A stretch of DNA of 64,000 bases, from contig NW_022881614.1 in NCBI RefSeq assembly GCF_003369915.1, forward strand, positions 21,430,336-21,494,335. Direction: 5' to 3'. Shown piece by piece: positions 1 to 10,620 of the stretch. Below the pieces are notes generated by a model that worked only from the letters and a program-made list of their open reading frames with translations, made no database searches and was not told the DNA's origin. Origin of the DNA: Drosophila miranda. Its lineage: Eukaryota > Arthropoda > Insecta > Diptera > Drosophilidae. Every line of letters starts with the position of its first letter. Position 1 is the stretch's first letter. The position numbers and the translations under genes are program-made.

Positions 1-1
1 G

Positions 2-1951
2 GCGTACGGTGCGGCGATCTACTTACGCATCGAGACTGACCACCTGGTCAAGGTGCAGTTGCTTACCGCGAAAACACGAGTCGCACCCGTTAAGACTGTA
101 TCGCTCCCCCGGTTAGAGCTGTGCGGCGTCGTGCTGCTGTCCGAAATGGTGACGGCTATCCTGCCAAATATGCCAAGCGCACCTACAACCTGTTACTTCT
201 GGACAGATTCCGCTATAGTCCTGTCCTGGCTGAAAAAGCCTGCTTGCCACTGGACTACCTTCGTGGCCAACCGAGCGACCAGAATTTCGCAAGCCACCGG
301 GGTCGAGAATTGGGGTCACGTTCCGTCCGCACAAAATCCCGCCGACCTTGCCAGCAGGGGCGTATCCTTACAGGAGCTCGTCGAGAACCAACTCTGGTGG
401 CACGGACCAGCGTGGTTGGAAGGGCCCCGGCATCAATGGCCAGCCCAATGCGGGGACGATCCCGTGATAACCCTCGAGCAACGTGCTCTGAAGGTTCATT
501 TTGCACCGAGCCCATCCGAAGACTTCCTCGATCGGTTCTCCAATCTGGAGAGAGCCCTGCGAGTCCGTGCTTATGTCCTTCGCTTCACAAAACGCTGCCG
601 GAAGCTGGTCACCGGACAAGAGGACCACCTTGCAAGCGAAGACATTACCGAAGCTGAGCGCACTCTTATCCTAGAGACTCAGCGCAGGGAATACTCCCAA
701 GAGCATCACTGCCAAAGCGAGAAGCGGCCAGTGCCAAGGTCAAGTTCTATCCTGAATTTAACCCCGTTCCTAGACCAACATGGGCTCATAAGAGCATGTG
801 GCCGTATCGCAACTTCTACCTTTCTGAAGTACGACGAACGGCATCCCATTATTCTGCGGTACCGCTGCCGGCTATCCCGCCTTCTCGCGCAATTCACCCA
901 CCGGATAACTCTTCATGGCGGGAACCAACTAATGGTGCGACTTATCCGATCCAAGTTCTGGATTCCCAAGGTTCAGAAACTCATGAAGGGGGTGGTAAAC
1001 TCCTGCAAGGTATGCGTCATCCACAGACAGAAGTTGCAAGCCCAAATGATGGGTGATCTTCCTACGGAACGAACGTCCTTTTCCAGACCGTTCACGCACA
1101 CCGGAATTGACTACGAAATACGGAATTACACAGGCAGAGCGTGCCTGATAGCCAAGGGGTATGTGTGTGTGTTCGTGTGTTTTTCCACGAAGGCGATCCA
1201 TTTGGAGCCCACGTCGGATCTCACGACCGAGAAATTTCTTGCAGCCTTCGCTCGTTTCGTCGCACGACGATGGTGTCCGCAGCGCATTCACTCCGACAAT
1301 GGCAAAACTTTCGTTGGTGCCGCCAAGGTGCTTACCCGTGACTTCCTAGAAGCATTCAAGGGCTCGATAACTGATGCGTACAGCCATCACCGGGTTTCGT
1401 GGCGTTTTATCCCACCAGGAGCTCCACACATGGGAGGTCTGTGGGAAGCCGGGGTGAAGAGTTTCAAAACTCTCTTTTACAAAGCCACGTCCACTCGGAA
1501 GTACACTTTCGAAGAGCTTTCCACGCTTCTCGCAAAGATCGAAGCATGCCTTAATTCCAGGCCGCTCTCGCCGATGTCCGAAGATCCAACTGAGTTGCTG
1601 GCCCTTACTCCCGGGCACTTCCTTACCGGGGGACCCTTGATGTCCACGGCCGAACCCGAAATAAAGGGTGACCTTAAATCAATAATCAATCGATTGCAGC
1701 ATTTAAAGGCGCTCACCCAACAGTTTTGCCAGCGGTGGAAAGAGGAATACCTCAAAGAGCTCCACAAGCGCACTAAGTGGCAGACGACGCCAAACCTCCA
1801 GGTTGGGGATATGGTTGTCGTCAAAGAAGACAACCTGCCCTCCAATGAATGGCGGCTCGGGAGAGTCCAGTCCGTGTATCCCGGCGCTGACGACAGAGTC
1901 CGTGTGGTAGATATCCTTACTGCCCGCGGGTCCTTAAAAGGCCTGTTGTAA
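2..1951 (+). CDS. BEL/Pao pol C-terminal part: RNase H, integrase, C-terminal domain
   Basis: The frame is open from base 2, so this is the 3' end of a longer polyprotein cut by the window edge. The first roughly 150 residues are RNase H-like (AYGAAIYLR, then LPRLELCG and WTDSAIVLSWL). A zinc-binding H-H-C-C module lies near 890-1020 (HRITLHGG to CKVC). The integrase core follows with apparent D-D-E residues in GIDYE (about 1109), SDNGKTF (about 1295) and GGLWEAG (about 1445). The protein ends with the BEL-type C-terminal domain (WRLGRVQSVYPG). Such a protein copies element RNA and inserts the cDNA into host DNA. There are no internal stops. The BEL/Pao call is secure; the exact family is not recognised. 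Confidence 0.93.
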   Translation, partial: AYGAAIYLRIETDHLVKVQLLTAKTRVAPVKTVSLPRLELCGVVLLSEMVTAILPNMPSAPTTCYFWTDSAIVLSWLKKPACHWTTFVANRATRISQATGVENWGHVPSAQNPADLASRGVSLQELVENQLWWHGPAWLEGPRHQWPAQCGDDPVITLEQRALKVHFAPSPSEDFLDRFSNLERALRVRAYVLRFTKRCRKLVTGQEDHLASEDITEAERTLILETQRREYSQEHHCQSEKRPVPRSSSILNLTPFLDQHGLIRACGRIATSTFLKYDERHPIILRYRCRLSRLLAQFTHRITLHGGNQLMVRLIRSKFWIPKVQKLMKGVVNSCKVCVIHRQKLQAQMMGDLPTERTSFSRPFTHTGIDYEIRNYTGRACLIAKGYVCVFVCFSTKAIHLEPTSDLTTEKFLAAFARFVARRWCPQRIHSDNGKTFVGAAKVLTRDFLEAFKGSITDAYSHHRVSWRFIPPGAPHMGGLWEAGVKSFKTLFYKATSTRKYTFEELSTLLAKIEACLNSRPLSPMSEDPTELLALTPGHFLTGGPLMSTAEPEIKGDLKSIINRLQHLKALTQQFCQRWKEEYLKELHKRTKWQTTPNLQVGDMVVVKEDNLPSNEWRLGRVQSVYPGADDRVRVVDILTARGSLKGLL

Positions 1952-2076
1952 AGGTCGTTCTCCTCCTAGTAGAACGCCCTAGTTCCGTCCAACAATAACG
2001 CGAATGTACCTTCCAAAGTCTCATTACTAATACTTCTTCGACCACTTTCCTTCCTCCTAGTTCATCGTATCCAGAC

Positions 2077-3105
2077 ATGGCCCCACGCTCACGCGCCAAC
2101 CGCACCGGGGAGAGCCGGCATCCACGGGGTAGAGGCACCTACCGTTGCCGAGTCTGCTCAGGAATACACCCGCTACGGACCTGCCATGTGTTTCTGCGCC
2201 TGAGCCCTGAGAAGAGGCTCCGAGCCGTCCTGAAAAACAAATACTGCGCCAACTGCCTGGCGCACCAGCACTCCGGGAAGGACTGCCTCAGAGGCGGGCT
2301 GTGCGGGGTGTGTGGCAAGAACCACCACACGCTACTCCACATCTCCGCGCCTCGCTGTCCAGCCCGCTCAGCCTCGCGAATACAGTCGACAGCTAAATCG
2401 GCCCACGCCGGACGCCGCCCTCGTCGCCCAGCCCGTCCAGACCTGGCTGCACCGCCGCCATCTACGCCGGCTCACGCCGAACGCCGTCCTCGTCGGCCCG
2501 TCAGCCGACCGGTCGTAGGAACCGCGACCTCATCGTTTGCGAGTCCAGCGGCTCAAGGTGAGTGCCGTCCCCGTCACCCCGTGAACCGCCCCGTCGTAGG
2601 AACCCCGGCGCCCTCCGTAAGCTCCCTTCTACAACATAGGAGCCTCAATATCCTCCCGACGGCGCTGGTGGTCCTGGATACGGGCTCGAAGGATTTCGAA
2701 ACGGGCGCGCTCATCGACCCATGCACGCCGGTGAGGTGCATTGACGACTCATTGGCCTCCGCCTTCACGATACCCACTACGCGCGTCGGCAACGAGAAGG
2801 TGTGCACCGCGGTCATTCGTACCAAGACAGGCGACTTCCGACTGGAAGCCATCCTGAAGGTCGAGCCCCGTTTGCGCATCTGCACGCCGATCCGACCTTT
2901 GAGCGATACGATCCGGGCTCGATTTGACGACCTGAAGCTCGCAGATGCGCAATTCCATCGACCAGCCACCATCTCTCTGGTCTTAGGCGCCGACGTCTAC
3001 CCGAAAGTGATCCAACCCGGGTTCCTGGCACGCGAGGACGGCCTTCCTGTGTCCCAGAGCACGGTGTTCGGATGGATCGTATCCGGTGCATGCACACAGC
3101 CATAG
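2077..3105 (+). CDS. Zinc-knuckle and protease-like ORF downstream of pol (env position)
   Basis: A 342-codon ORF lies between integrase and the 3' LTR, where some insect LTR elements carry env. The N-terminal third has cysteine/histidine knuckles of Gag type (YRCRVCSGIHPLRTC, KYCANCLAHQHSGKDC, CGVCGKNHHTLLH). The middle is proline/arginine rich with repeated HAxRRPRRP-like units. The C-terminal 150 residues resemble the BEL protease domain (TALVVLDTG, then ALIDPCTPVRCI, ending STVFGWIVSGAC). The residues aligned to the catalytic D-S/T-G are D-P-C, so protease activity is doubtful. There is no signal peptide or membrane span, so it does not look like an envelope protein. A pyrimidine tract ending CTCCTAG just upstream (about 2060) could be a splice acceptor for a subgenomic mRNA. 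Function unknown. Confidence 0.75.
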   Translation: MAPRSRANRTGESRHPRGRGTYRCRVCSGIHPLRTCHVFLRLSPEKRLRAVLKNKYCANCLAHQHSGKDCLRGGLCGVCGKNHHTLLHISAPRCPARSASRIQSTAKSAHAGRRPRRPARPDLAAPPPSTPAHAERRPRRPVSRPVVGTATSSFASPAAQGECRPRHPVNRPVVGTPAPSVSSLLQHRSLNILPTALVVLDTGSKDFETGALIDPCTPVRCIDDSLASAFTIPTTRVGNEKVCTAVIRTKTGDFRLEAILKVEPRLRICTPIRPLSDTIRARFDDLKLADAQFHRPATISLVLGADVYPKVIQPGFLAREDGLPVSQSTVFGWIVSGACTQP

Positions 3106-3146
3106 ACACCGATTGGGCTTTGCATCCTGCAGGGGGGGGGGGAGGA

Positions 3147-3371
3147 TGTTCAGGCCAGCAGCAGACGATTGCCTAGTTTTAGTTACGTTTCCCACCCCGC
3201 TACAAGCTGTCGTCGTGCACATACGCGCACCTACAGTCCACATACATATATACCGAAATACAAGGAACATATTTATTGGAACAACTCTGACTTCTTCTTT
3301 TGGATATTTTCCCACTCGTCGCTGGAAAGCCGTCACTCGTCACCGGTGATCCGGTGATCCGCCCTCCTACA
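3147..3371 (+). repeat. 3' LTR of BEL/Pao element 1 with upstream polypurine tract
   Basis: A G-rich purine tract at 3131-3146 is followed directly by TGTTCAGG, the usual TG start of an LTR. The stretch runs to CTCCTACA at about 3371 (roughly 225 bp). The 5' LTR is outside the window, so the right end is inferred from the CA terminus and the change to AT-rich DNA. Confidence 0.7.
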
Positions 3372-3917
3372 AACAAATATAATATACTATGTCCTCAAGT
3401 ACAGTAAACGCTCGAAAGACATCACAATGTTTATTATTATACAAAATAAATATTAATTGAAAAATGTAATAATAATTCGTAAAATAAAAGTAATACGAAT
3501 ACAAACTCAACGGAAATGTGGTTAAAATACACGGAATTTAAAAAAAAACGAAGAAAACTTCCGTCTGGCTACTGTACGTGCTGTGAAGTAATAATTAATT
3601 AAAAATATAATAATAATAGTTATAATGATAGTTATTGATGCCACTTAAGGAGATGGACAAAGGGAGGCAGGGAGGCTTTCAGCAATCAGATCAGCCGACA
3701 ATGTACGCACCTGCAAGCTGATTCTGCCTGAAAAAAGCTCTCAGATCAGCTGAGCTTTCAGCTCCGATTTCAGCGCCGATTTCAGCTCCGCTTTCAGCTA
3801 TAGTGTGCGCGAGCCCTAATTCATGATCAGCATCGAATTCCTGCTCGGTTGACTTCAAAATCTAAACGTCGGAAAAAGGCATGTAAAAAAGGAATAACGG
3901 ATGTTTTTTACACTGGT
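3372..3917. other. AT-rich non-coding interval between the two BEL elements
   Basis: No gene is recognised. The first 250 bases are AT-rich. At 3745-3800 there is a short degenerate tandem repeat built on TTTCAGC plus CCGAT-like spacing, about four units. The right end, up to 3922, is the host flank into which BEL element 2 inserted. Confidence 0.5.
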
Positions 3918-3922
3918 GCTTC

Positions 3923-4294
3923 TGTTCGGAGCAGAACCCAGCCGATTAGCTGCTTGCCAAATAGCACCTAATTCTTGGCCCTCAGCCGCTTATTTTGTTT
4001 GTTACTTATGTCTATGTCACTCCATTGTTTGTTAAAGCTCTGCGCTTGCTTGCCCTGCTAAACGCTCTCTGCCAGCTCGCTCTTCGCTATCTCCGCTTTG
4101 CGTCTGCCTACCGACGTCGGCCGAGCGAAGCTGCGCTTTGCGATCGGAGCCGCAATGTAAAGGGCAGGCAAGCCACACTTGCAATTTGGATGTCACGCAT
4201 TAAAGAACATATCGTAATTTTATTTCTGCGCCGAGTTTTATTTAATTCGAAATAATTAGTCGGCCGATTGGGGATAAAAAACATTATCTCCACA
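3923..4294 (+). repeat. 5' LTR of BEL element 2
   Basis: Begins TGTTCGGAGC and ends TATCTCCACA, matching the copy at 9881-10248. It carries CAAG in the GGCAGGCAAGCC stretch that the 3' LTR lacks. Seven bases separate it from the primer binding site. Confidence 0.95.
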
Positions 4295-4301
4295 TAAAAT
4301 T

Positions 4302-4319
4302 TGGTGACCCCGACGTGAT
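4302..4319 (+). other. Primer binding site, complementary to tRNA-Trp
   Basis: TGGTGACCCCGACGTGAT begins 7 bases after the 5' LTR. It is complementary to the conserved 3' end of animal tRNA-Trp, which primes minus-strand DNA synthesis in elements with this site. Confidence 0.85.
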
Positions 4320-4660
4320 CTCTGAGTTGCAGTGCCAATTAATAATCATTCGCGATCGACATTCGTTAGCCCTAGCAAATTTTCGGCGGTTAAGCACAAT
4401 TCGGTGCTAAAACACACTTACATACACCTACATACACGCATTGCTGGCTATTAATTTCTCTGTCGCGACAATTCGGTCAGTGCAGTGCGGTAGGCAGTGC
4501 AGCGAACTCACTAATACACACAAGCGGAGTACAAAGCGGAATCGGACAGCTCGCACAGCTAAAGGCATTAGCTGTAATCCCTTTGCTTTCGGTTCCCACG
4601 TTTATACGTATACAGGGTGTCTTTTTCGGTCGTGCTGAGTGACTCTTTTAAAACCTCAAC

Positions 4661-6020
4661 ATGGCAGCACCTGAGCCTACCAATGTCGCGAGCGCAGTGA
4701 TGTAGATTTCTACAAGCACAAGGCCGAGTCCATCGCGCGCCAACTAAAGGCCATGGATCGCTTTCTCACCAAGGAAGAGCTTGCCGAGTTAGATGAGGCA
4801 GAACTTCAAGCTCGCTTAGAGCAAATCGAGCGAATGAATGCGGATTTCGAAGCCGCTCAAACGAGCCTTGAAAGGCTGGATTTCCTGCAGTTAGCCCATG
4901 ATGCCCGGCTGGACTTTTCGAATGTTTATGTCAAGGTTATGTCCAGGCTGTCGCGGGAGTTGATGGCTGCTCGCACGGTAAATGTTGCCAATTCAACGGC
5001 TCGGCATACTCTCGAGGGGAATTCTTCGTTGTTCGCCTATAATAGTATAGGCCGTTCTCGGATGCCCGAGTTGCAGCTTCCGCGATTCGGGGGAACTACA
5101 TGGATTGGCCAGAATTCCACTCGATGTTCTCGACAATGGTGCACAAGGACCATCGTATAACAATCATCGAAAAATGCCAAAATCTTCATGGATGTCTAGA
5201 TGGTGCTGCGCTGGATACGATTCGTTCCTTGGAACTTTCTGAGGAGAATTACGACAAGGCGTTGAATTTTCTAATGTTGCGATTCGATAATAAACTGTTA
5301 CATTTTCAGGCACACTTCAAGGCTATTTTCGGGCTGCAAGGGGTGGAGAAGGGCTCTGCTATCGGCTTGCGCGCGCTCAGCGATAAAATCAATTCGCACT
5401 TGCGTGCACTTCAGACCTTGGCGACCCCGCAGGAGATTTCCGATGGGATGCTGATCTTCATCATAGGCACGAAATTGGACCACAAGACCAAGGAGAAATG
5501 GGAAGAGAACTTGCCGACGTCAGGATTGCCTCGGTGGTCAAGCATGGCCTCATTCTTGGAAGCAAGATGTCGGATGCTGGAAAATTTGGGATCGGCTATG
5601 GTAACAATTCCTAGCCAGCAGGTGGGAGAAAGTAAACCTAGCACCCTAATCACCTCCATTAACGATCATAATAGCTCAACATGCAAGTATTGCAAATCCT
5701 CCGATCACTACATATCCCGATGCCAGGCATTTATAGATCTCCCTGTTTTTTCTCGATACAAGGAGGTGAAGAAGCGCCATTTATGTCTAAACTGCCTCAA
5801 CAAAGGCTATTCATTGCAACGCTGCAAGTCAGATGCATGTAGAAATTGCCAAGCCAAGCATCACACACTGCTCCACATGCAGTCGGGCGCTGACGCTGAG
5901 TTGCCGTCGCCGAGCACGGAATCGACCCAGCATGATCCTGCAAGTGCCCTAGTAGCAAGCAAATATATTAGCCCTCCCCCTCGAGTCAAAAATCTCTGCC
6001 TAGCCAAAACGTGCTGCTAG
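4661..6020 (+). pseudogene. BEL element 2 gag, frameshifted
   Basis: The likely original start is ATG 4661, but the frame closes at TAG after 14 codons. A frame shifted by one base then continues through the ATG at 4753. A second shift near 5098 moves the sequence to the frame that runs to 6020. The central part (5100-5600) resembles the BEL Gag domain DUF1759 (MDWPEFHSMF and following helices). Cysteine/histidine knuckles follow at about 5680-5880 (CKYCKSSDHYISRC, LCLNCLNKGYSLQRC, CRNCQAKHHTLLH). A further frame change near 5900-5990 separates it from pol, which in BEL elements normally continues in the same frame. Gag would form the particle that packages element RNA; this copy cannot make it intact. 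Confidence 0.88.
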
Positions 6021-9000
6021 CTACTGCAATCGTATATGTCAGGGGCCGTTTTGGATCGCTTATTCCATGTCGTGCCATTTTAGATTCCGCTTCTCAGGTT
6101 AACTTTATAACATCGAGACTCGCCAATCAGCTGCAGTTAGATCCTCACCCGTCTCACGTTAAAATCGCCGGTATTGAAGAGTCAATTCTACCATCCAGCA
6201 AGGCTGTGGACATCGTCCTGCAATCTCAAGACGAAAGCTATCGCGGTTTCCTCTCTGCAATTATTACTGCCTCAATCACAGGAATGCAGCCTAACTTCGG
6301 CCTAGACGCAAAGGATTGGCCAATGCCAAATAATCTAAAACTGGCTGATCCTAATTTCGCCAAGCCCCAGCGTGTCGATCTGTTGATAGGTGCTGGTTTG
6401 TTTTTCGAATTAATGTGCGTTGGACAGATTCGACTGTCAGACCAATTGCCAACATTGCAGAAGACGAAACTTGGCTGGATAGTGTCAGGAAGTATTAAAA
6501 ACTCTGAGAAAGCCCGTGCGGCGCTAGCAGCCGTTGAAGATCCCCCTGTCATCTCCGCTTGCGAGACGAATTTGTGCGATATTGTAAGGCGGTTTTGGGA
6601 AGTCGATGGAGATTATTCACCCTCATCAATTTCGGAGGAAGATGTTCATTGCGAACAGCATTTCGTCACAAACTGCATTCGCCTAGAGTCCGGAGCTTAC
6701 TCCGTGCGTTTGCCAACCAAATTCAGTCTAGAGGAATTAGGAGAATCGTATCAGCAGGCGCTACGTAGATTTCTCAATTTGGAGAGGAAGCTAGCAAAAA
6801 ATGCACAGCTTAAGGCAAAATATATGGAGTTTCTCCAGGAGTATCGTGATTTAGGACACATGTCGCCAGCTTCGCGGCAGTCAGACCTCCCGCAGTACTT
6901 CTTGCCTCACCATTGCGGCCACAAGCAGGATAGTACAACCACCAAATTACGCGTAGTGTTCGATGGATCTGCCAAAACAGCGTCTGGAGTATCACTGAAC
7001 GATGCGCTAATGGCTGGACCCATCATCCAACCTAAAATTCTGATAACTCTGCTTCGTTTCCGCTTTTTTAAAGTCGCCTTGTGTGGCGATATCTGCAAAA
7101 TGTACCGCTGTGTACAAGTTTCCCATCCCGATACGCACGTGCAGTGCATCCTATGGCGCAATGACCCGAAGGGGGAGATTCAGGTGTTCAAGTTGGAGAC
7201 TGTTACTTACGGAACCAAACCTGACGCTTTCTTAGCAATTCGTGCTATGCATCAATTGGCAAATGATGAAGAGTTGCGTTTTCCGCTTGGCGCTGATGTT
7301 GTTCGAAGAGATTTCTATGTCGATGATCTCTTATCTGGAGGGGACAGCATGGATTCTGTCATCAAGATTCGTCAGCAGGTAAAGGAGCTACTTTCGAAAG
7401 GATGTTTTCCCATACGTAAATGGTGTTCCAATGAACCCGCTGCTTTGGGAGGCGTATCGGAGGCGGATCGCGAAAAGTTCCTTACCTTTCATGACGGGAC
7501 TGAAGTAACCAAGGCGCTTGGTCTAGTTTGGGATCCCACCACGGACAATCTTCTGTTTAGCTTCGCTCACGTCGGAACCGCTGCAGGCCCAATATCGAAG
7601 CGTTCGGTCCTGTCTACACTAGCTAGGTTCTACGATCCTCTAGGGCTCATCTCTCCCATCATCACAAAAGCTAAAATATTTATGCAGTCGCTATGGAACG
7701 AAAGCCTAAAGTTGAATTGGGACGAAAGCCTGCCCCAGGATCTACATACGACTTGGATTGAGCTGACCTCGCAGTTGTCGATGGTTAAAAACTTTAAGTT
7801 TCCACGTTACGTGCTTCGGCAGCAAGCCAGATTAGAAATGCACGCGTTTTGTGATGCGAGCCAAGCAGCATATGGCGCCTGTGTATACATGCGTTCGGAA
7901 GCTCTTGGCATTGTGCAAAGTCATCTCTTATGCTCTAAATCCAGAGGCGCGCCCTTGAAAAGTATGACTATCCCCAAGCTTGAGCTGTCCGCTGCCCTCG
8001 TATTAGCCGAACTAGTGTCCACCATAGTTAAGGGATTATCAGCTCCATGCCAAATACATTGCTGGTCGGATTCGTCCATAGCCGTTGCCTGGATTCGAGA
8101 ATCACCATTGAATTTTAATATATTTGTTTCTAATCGAGTTCAGCGGATGACTTGGCATCACGTGCCCACAAAGTTGAATCCTGCCGACATCATATCACGT
8201 GGATCCACGCCCGCTGAATTAATGGATAGCAGCCTTTGGATCTCTGGACCACCATTCTTGCGTCTTGAGAGCTCAGAGTGGCCTGCAGGCTTGCAATTGC
8301 CGACCGATGTACCAGAACGTCGTCATGCAGCATTGGTTGTTTCAAACGAAAGGGATGTATCGTACGATTGCAAATTTCAAAACTCATTCCGATCCATGCA
8401 GCGCGTCTTTGCTTACATATATCGATTCTACATTCTCAAGGACAAAGGCATAGCGCGGTCGAAGGGTCAACTTACCGTAATCGACATCAAAAATGGTACG
8501 CATTTGCTCATAAGGGCAATACAGCAGCAACAATTTTCGGAAGAGATAAGGGCCCTCGCCAGCAAACAGGCCCTACCCCCAAAAAGCACGATGGCCTCAC
8601 TGAATCCATTTCTGGATAGCTTTGGATTGCTGCGTGTTGGAGGCCGCCTCCAAAATGCCGAATTGGACTACGACGCGAAGCACCCGATCCTGCTTCCTAA
8701 GGGACATCCTGTCACTGTCTCTATTATTATCTTCTTTCACGAAAGGTTTCTCCACGCAGGAGCTCAAGGATTGCTCGGACTGCTTCGGCAAAAATTCTGA
8801 CCTATTGGTGGACGCAAATATGTTGCGGGAATCATTCGCAAATGTGTTAGATGCTTTCGTTTGAAGCCAGTGCTGAGGGAACATATCATGGGAAACTTGC
8901 CTGCGGATCGCGTAAGGACTAATCCAGCATTCCACACAACGGGCGTTGATTTTTGCGGACCCTTTTATCACAAGTCGGAAGTCAGAAGCAGGCCTCCTAT

Positions 9001-9907
9001 CAAATGTTACATCGCTGTCTTCGTATGCTTTAGCACCAAAGCAACTCATTTGGAAGTCGTTCGGGATCTATCTACAGAATCCTTTCTGGCAGCATTAAGG
9101 CGTTTTATAAGTCTACGTCCCAAACCTCGAATCATCTGGTCAGACAACGCTACAAATTTTGTAGGAGCAAAAAATGAGCTTTTGGATCTTCGGCAAATGT
9201 TCCTCAGCGATCCTCATACGTCGGCTGTGTCACATCTCTGCGTTTCTAGTGGAATCGACTGGAAATTCATCCCCCCTCGCTCACCTCATTTTGGGGGTTT
9301 GTGGGAGGCGGCTGTTAAAGCAGCTAAATATCATTTTCATCGCATCGTCGGGACCTACATTTTTACTCTTGATGAAATTCAGACCTTGGCTTGTGAAATC
9401 TCTGCTTTGTTAAATTCCCGTCCGCTTTATGCAATTACAGAAAGTCCCGATGATCTAGATGTGCTCACGCCAAACCACTTTCTCAATGGAGCCCCGAAAG
9501 CTGCATTCGACGAGCCAGATGTGGCGCATCTCCGGGTCAACCTACTTAGTCGATGGCAGCGGCTGTGTCAAATGAAGCAGGCGTTTTGGAGAAAATGGAG
9601 CACGGCGTATCTTTCGATTCTTCAGGAGCGGAGCAAGTGGCGGTCATCGTCTCCAATCATCAAGCTAGGAGCGCTCGTCATGATCAAGGAGGAAACGCTG
9701 CCACCATTAAGGTGGCCGCTTGGCCGCATTGAGAGCGTCATCCCAGGAAAAGATGGAACCATCAGAGTAGCCGTCATCCGCACTCAAAAGGGCCTTTTCA
9801 AGAGGGCCGTTGGAAAAATAGCGGTTCTGCCCCTTCAGGATGGATCTGTTGAAAGCCTTTGCCTTCCAACGGGGGGTGAATGTTCGGAGCAGAACCCAGC
9901 CGATTAG
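6011..9907 (+). pseudogene. BEL element 2 pol with a single in-frame stop
   Basis: One reading frame carries all pol domains. The protease has LDSAS near 6080, a D-S-A variant common in BEL. RT has the YVDD catalytic motif near 7315-7330. RNase H follows (HAFCDASQAAYGA, about 7840; HCWSDSSIAVAWI, about 8060). The integrase zinc module starts at about 8730. The integrase core shows GVDFCGP, WSDNATNF and GGLWEAA, and the C-terminal domain is PLGRIESVIPG. The frame is broken only by TGA at 8798-8800, where related elements have Trp in a K-F-W-P motif, so the lesion looks like a single TGG-to-TGA change. The frame ends at 9907, 27 bases inside the 3' LTR. Apart from that stop the polyprotein looks complete. 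Confidence 0.92.
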
Positions 9908-10248
9908 CTGCTTGCCAAATAGCACCTAATTCTTGGCCCTCAGCCGCTTATTTTGTTTGTTACTTATGTCTATGTCACTCATTTGTTTGTTAAAGCTCTG
10001 CGCTTGCTTGCCCTGCTAAACGCTCTCTGCCAGCTCGCTCTTCGCTATCTCCGCTTTGCGTCTGCCTACCGACGTCGGCCGAGCGAAGCTGCGCTTAGCG
10101 ATCGGAGCGGCAATGTAAAGGGCAGGCCACACTTGCAATTTGGATGTCACGCATTAAAGAACATATCGTAATTTTATTTCTGCGCCGAGTTTTATTTAAT
10201 TCGAAATAATTAGTCGGCCGATTGGGGATAAAAAACATTATCTCCACA
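9881..10248 (+). repeat. 3' LTR of BEL element 2
   Basis: A 368-bp copy of the 5' LTR that follows the purine tract GGGGGGTGAA. It is followed by the target duplication GCTTC (10249-10253) and then thr upstream DNA. Confidence 0.95.
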
Positions 10249-10253
10249 GCTTC

Positions 10254-10603
10254 TATGGGGCTTATATGAAAACAGGGCGAACATTTGGTAGAGAAGTTAG
10301 TGGAAACTGTTTAAACTTATTTTACAATCAATTCCAATAAAAGGAATATTTAAAATTGTGTGGTGTTGTAGAAAATTGATTTATCAATCGGATAAAATTA
10401 CGTTTTCAGAGCTGAGGGCCGTAGCTAGTAATATTAAACCAAATATTAAAATACGAGGAAATGTGCAATAGAATCGTCAGTAGACTTACGGTATTTTTTG
10501 GTATATTTCTGAGGGCTGCCATAGATTTTATCCATAAGACCGCGATAGATCAGGTCACACTGAAACACACTCAAACGAAGCGAAGCGTTGGTAAAAAAGT
10601 GAC
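10254..10603 (+). promoter_or_regulatory. thr: thr upstream region with core-promoter motif 1 (unit A)
   Basis: This 350-bp segment lies between the BEL insertion and the first copy of the thr start codon (10608-10610). It contains GGTCACACTG at 10553-10562, a match to Drosophila core-promoter motif 1 (the M1BP site of housekeeping genes), 46 bases before the ATG and in thr orientation. The LINE that follows now separates it from the thr coding region by about 6.5 kb. Equivalent copies are at 47134-47483 and 61728-62077. The thr assignment rests on the duplicated start-codon sequence on both sides of the LINE. Confidence 0.75.
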
Positions 10604-10620
10604 AATAATGTCTGCCGATA
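10604..10620 (+). repeat. LINE target-site duplication, left copy, holding the thr start codon
   Basis: AATAATGTCTGCCGATA here is repeated exactly at 17102-17118, on the other side of the LINE. The first ATG and three following codons of thr are inside the 17-bp repeat. Read from this copy, translation runs into the LINE 5' end and stops after 19 codons. Confidence 0.93.

Larger units (their letters stand above)
1..3371 (+). mobile_element. BEL/Pao LTR retrotransposon 1, 3' part
   Basis: The window opens inside the pol gene of an LTR retrotransposon. In order it holds the RNase H end, integrase, an additional ORF, a purine tract at 3131-3146 and a 3' LTR. The pol domain order and the C-terminal domain after integrase are typical of the BEL/Pao superfamily. 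Gag, protease, RT and the 5' LTR lie outside the window. Coding frames are open and unbroken here, so the copy is young or otherwise well preserved, unlike most other elements in the window. Confidence 0.9.
3923..10248 (+). mobile_element. BEL/Pao LTR retrotransposon 2, full length
   Basis: A complete element of about 6.3 kb. It has two LTRs (3923-4294 and 9881-10248), a primer site, gag, pol and a purine tract GGGGGGTGAA (9871-9880). It is flanked by a 5-bp target duplication GCTTC at 3918-3922 and 10249-10253, typical of BEL/Pao integration. The LTRs differ by about four substitutions and one 4-bp indel, so insertion is recent but not brand new. Gag has frameshifts and pol has one nonsense codon, so this copy is not autonomous. 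The 3' part of the same insertion, with the same GCTTC flank, recurs at 47489-48818 and 62083-63416. It therefore inserted upstream of thr before the region was amplified. Confidence 0.95.

Noticed and set aside
2677-2691. DTGS in the downstream ORF of BEL element 1 as a protease active site
   Set aside because: By position it aligns to the strand before the active site. The aligned active-site triplet is D-P-C a few residues later, so DTGS is probably coincidental.
4302-4319. tRNA-Trp primer site like that of some avian retroviruses
   Set aside because: The pol domains and LTRs are clearly BEL/Pao. Using the same tRNA primer is convergent and does not indicate a vertebrate retrovirus.
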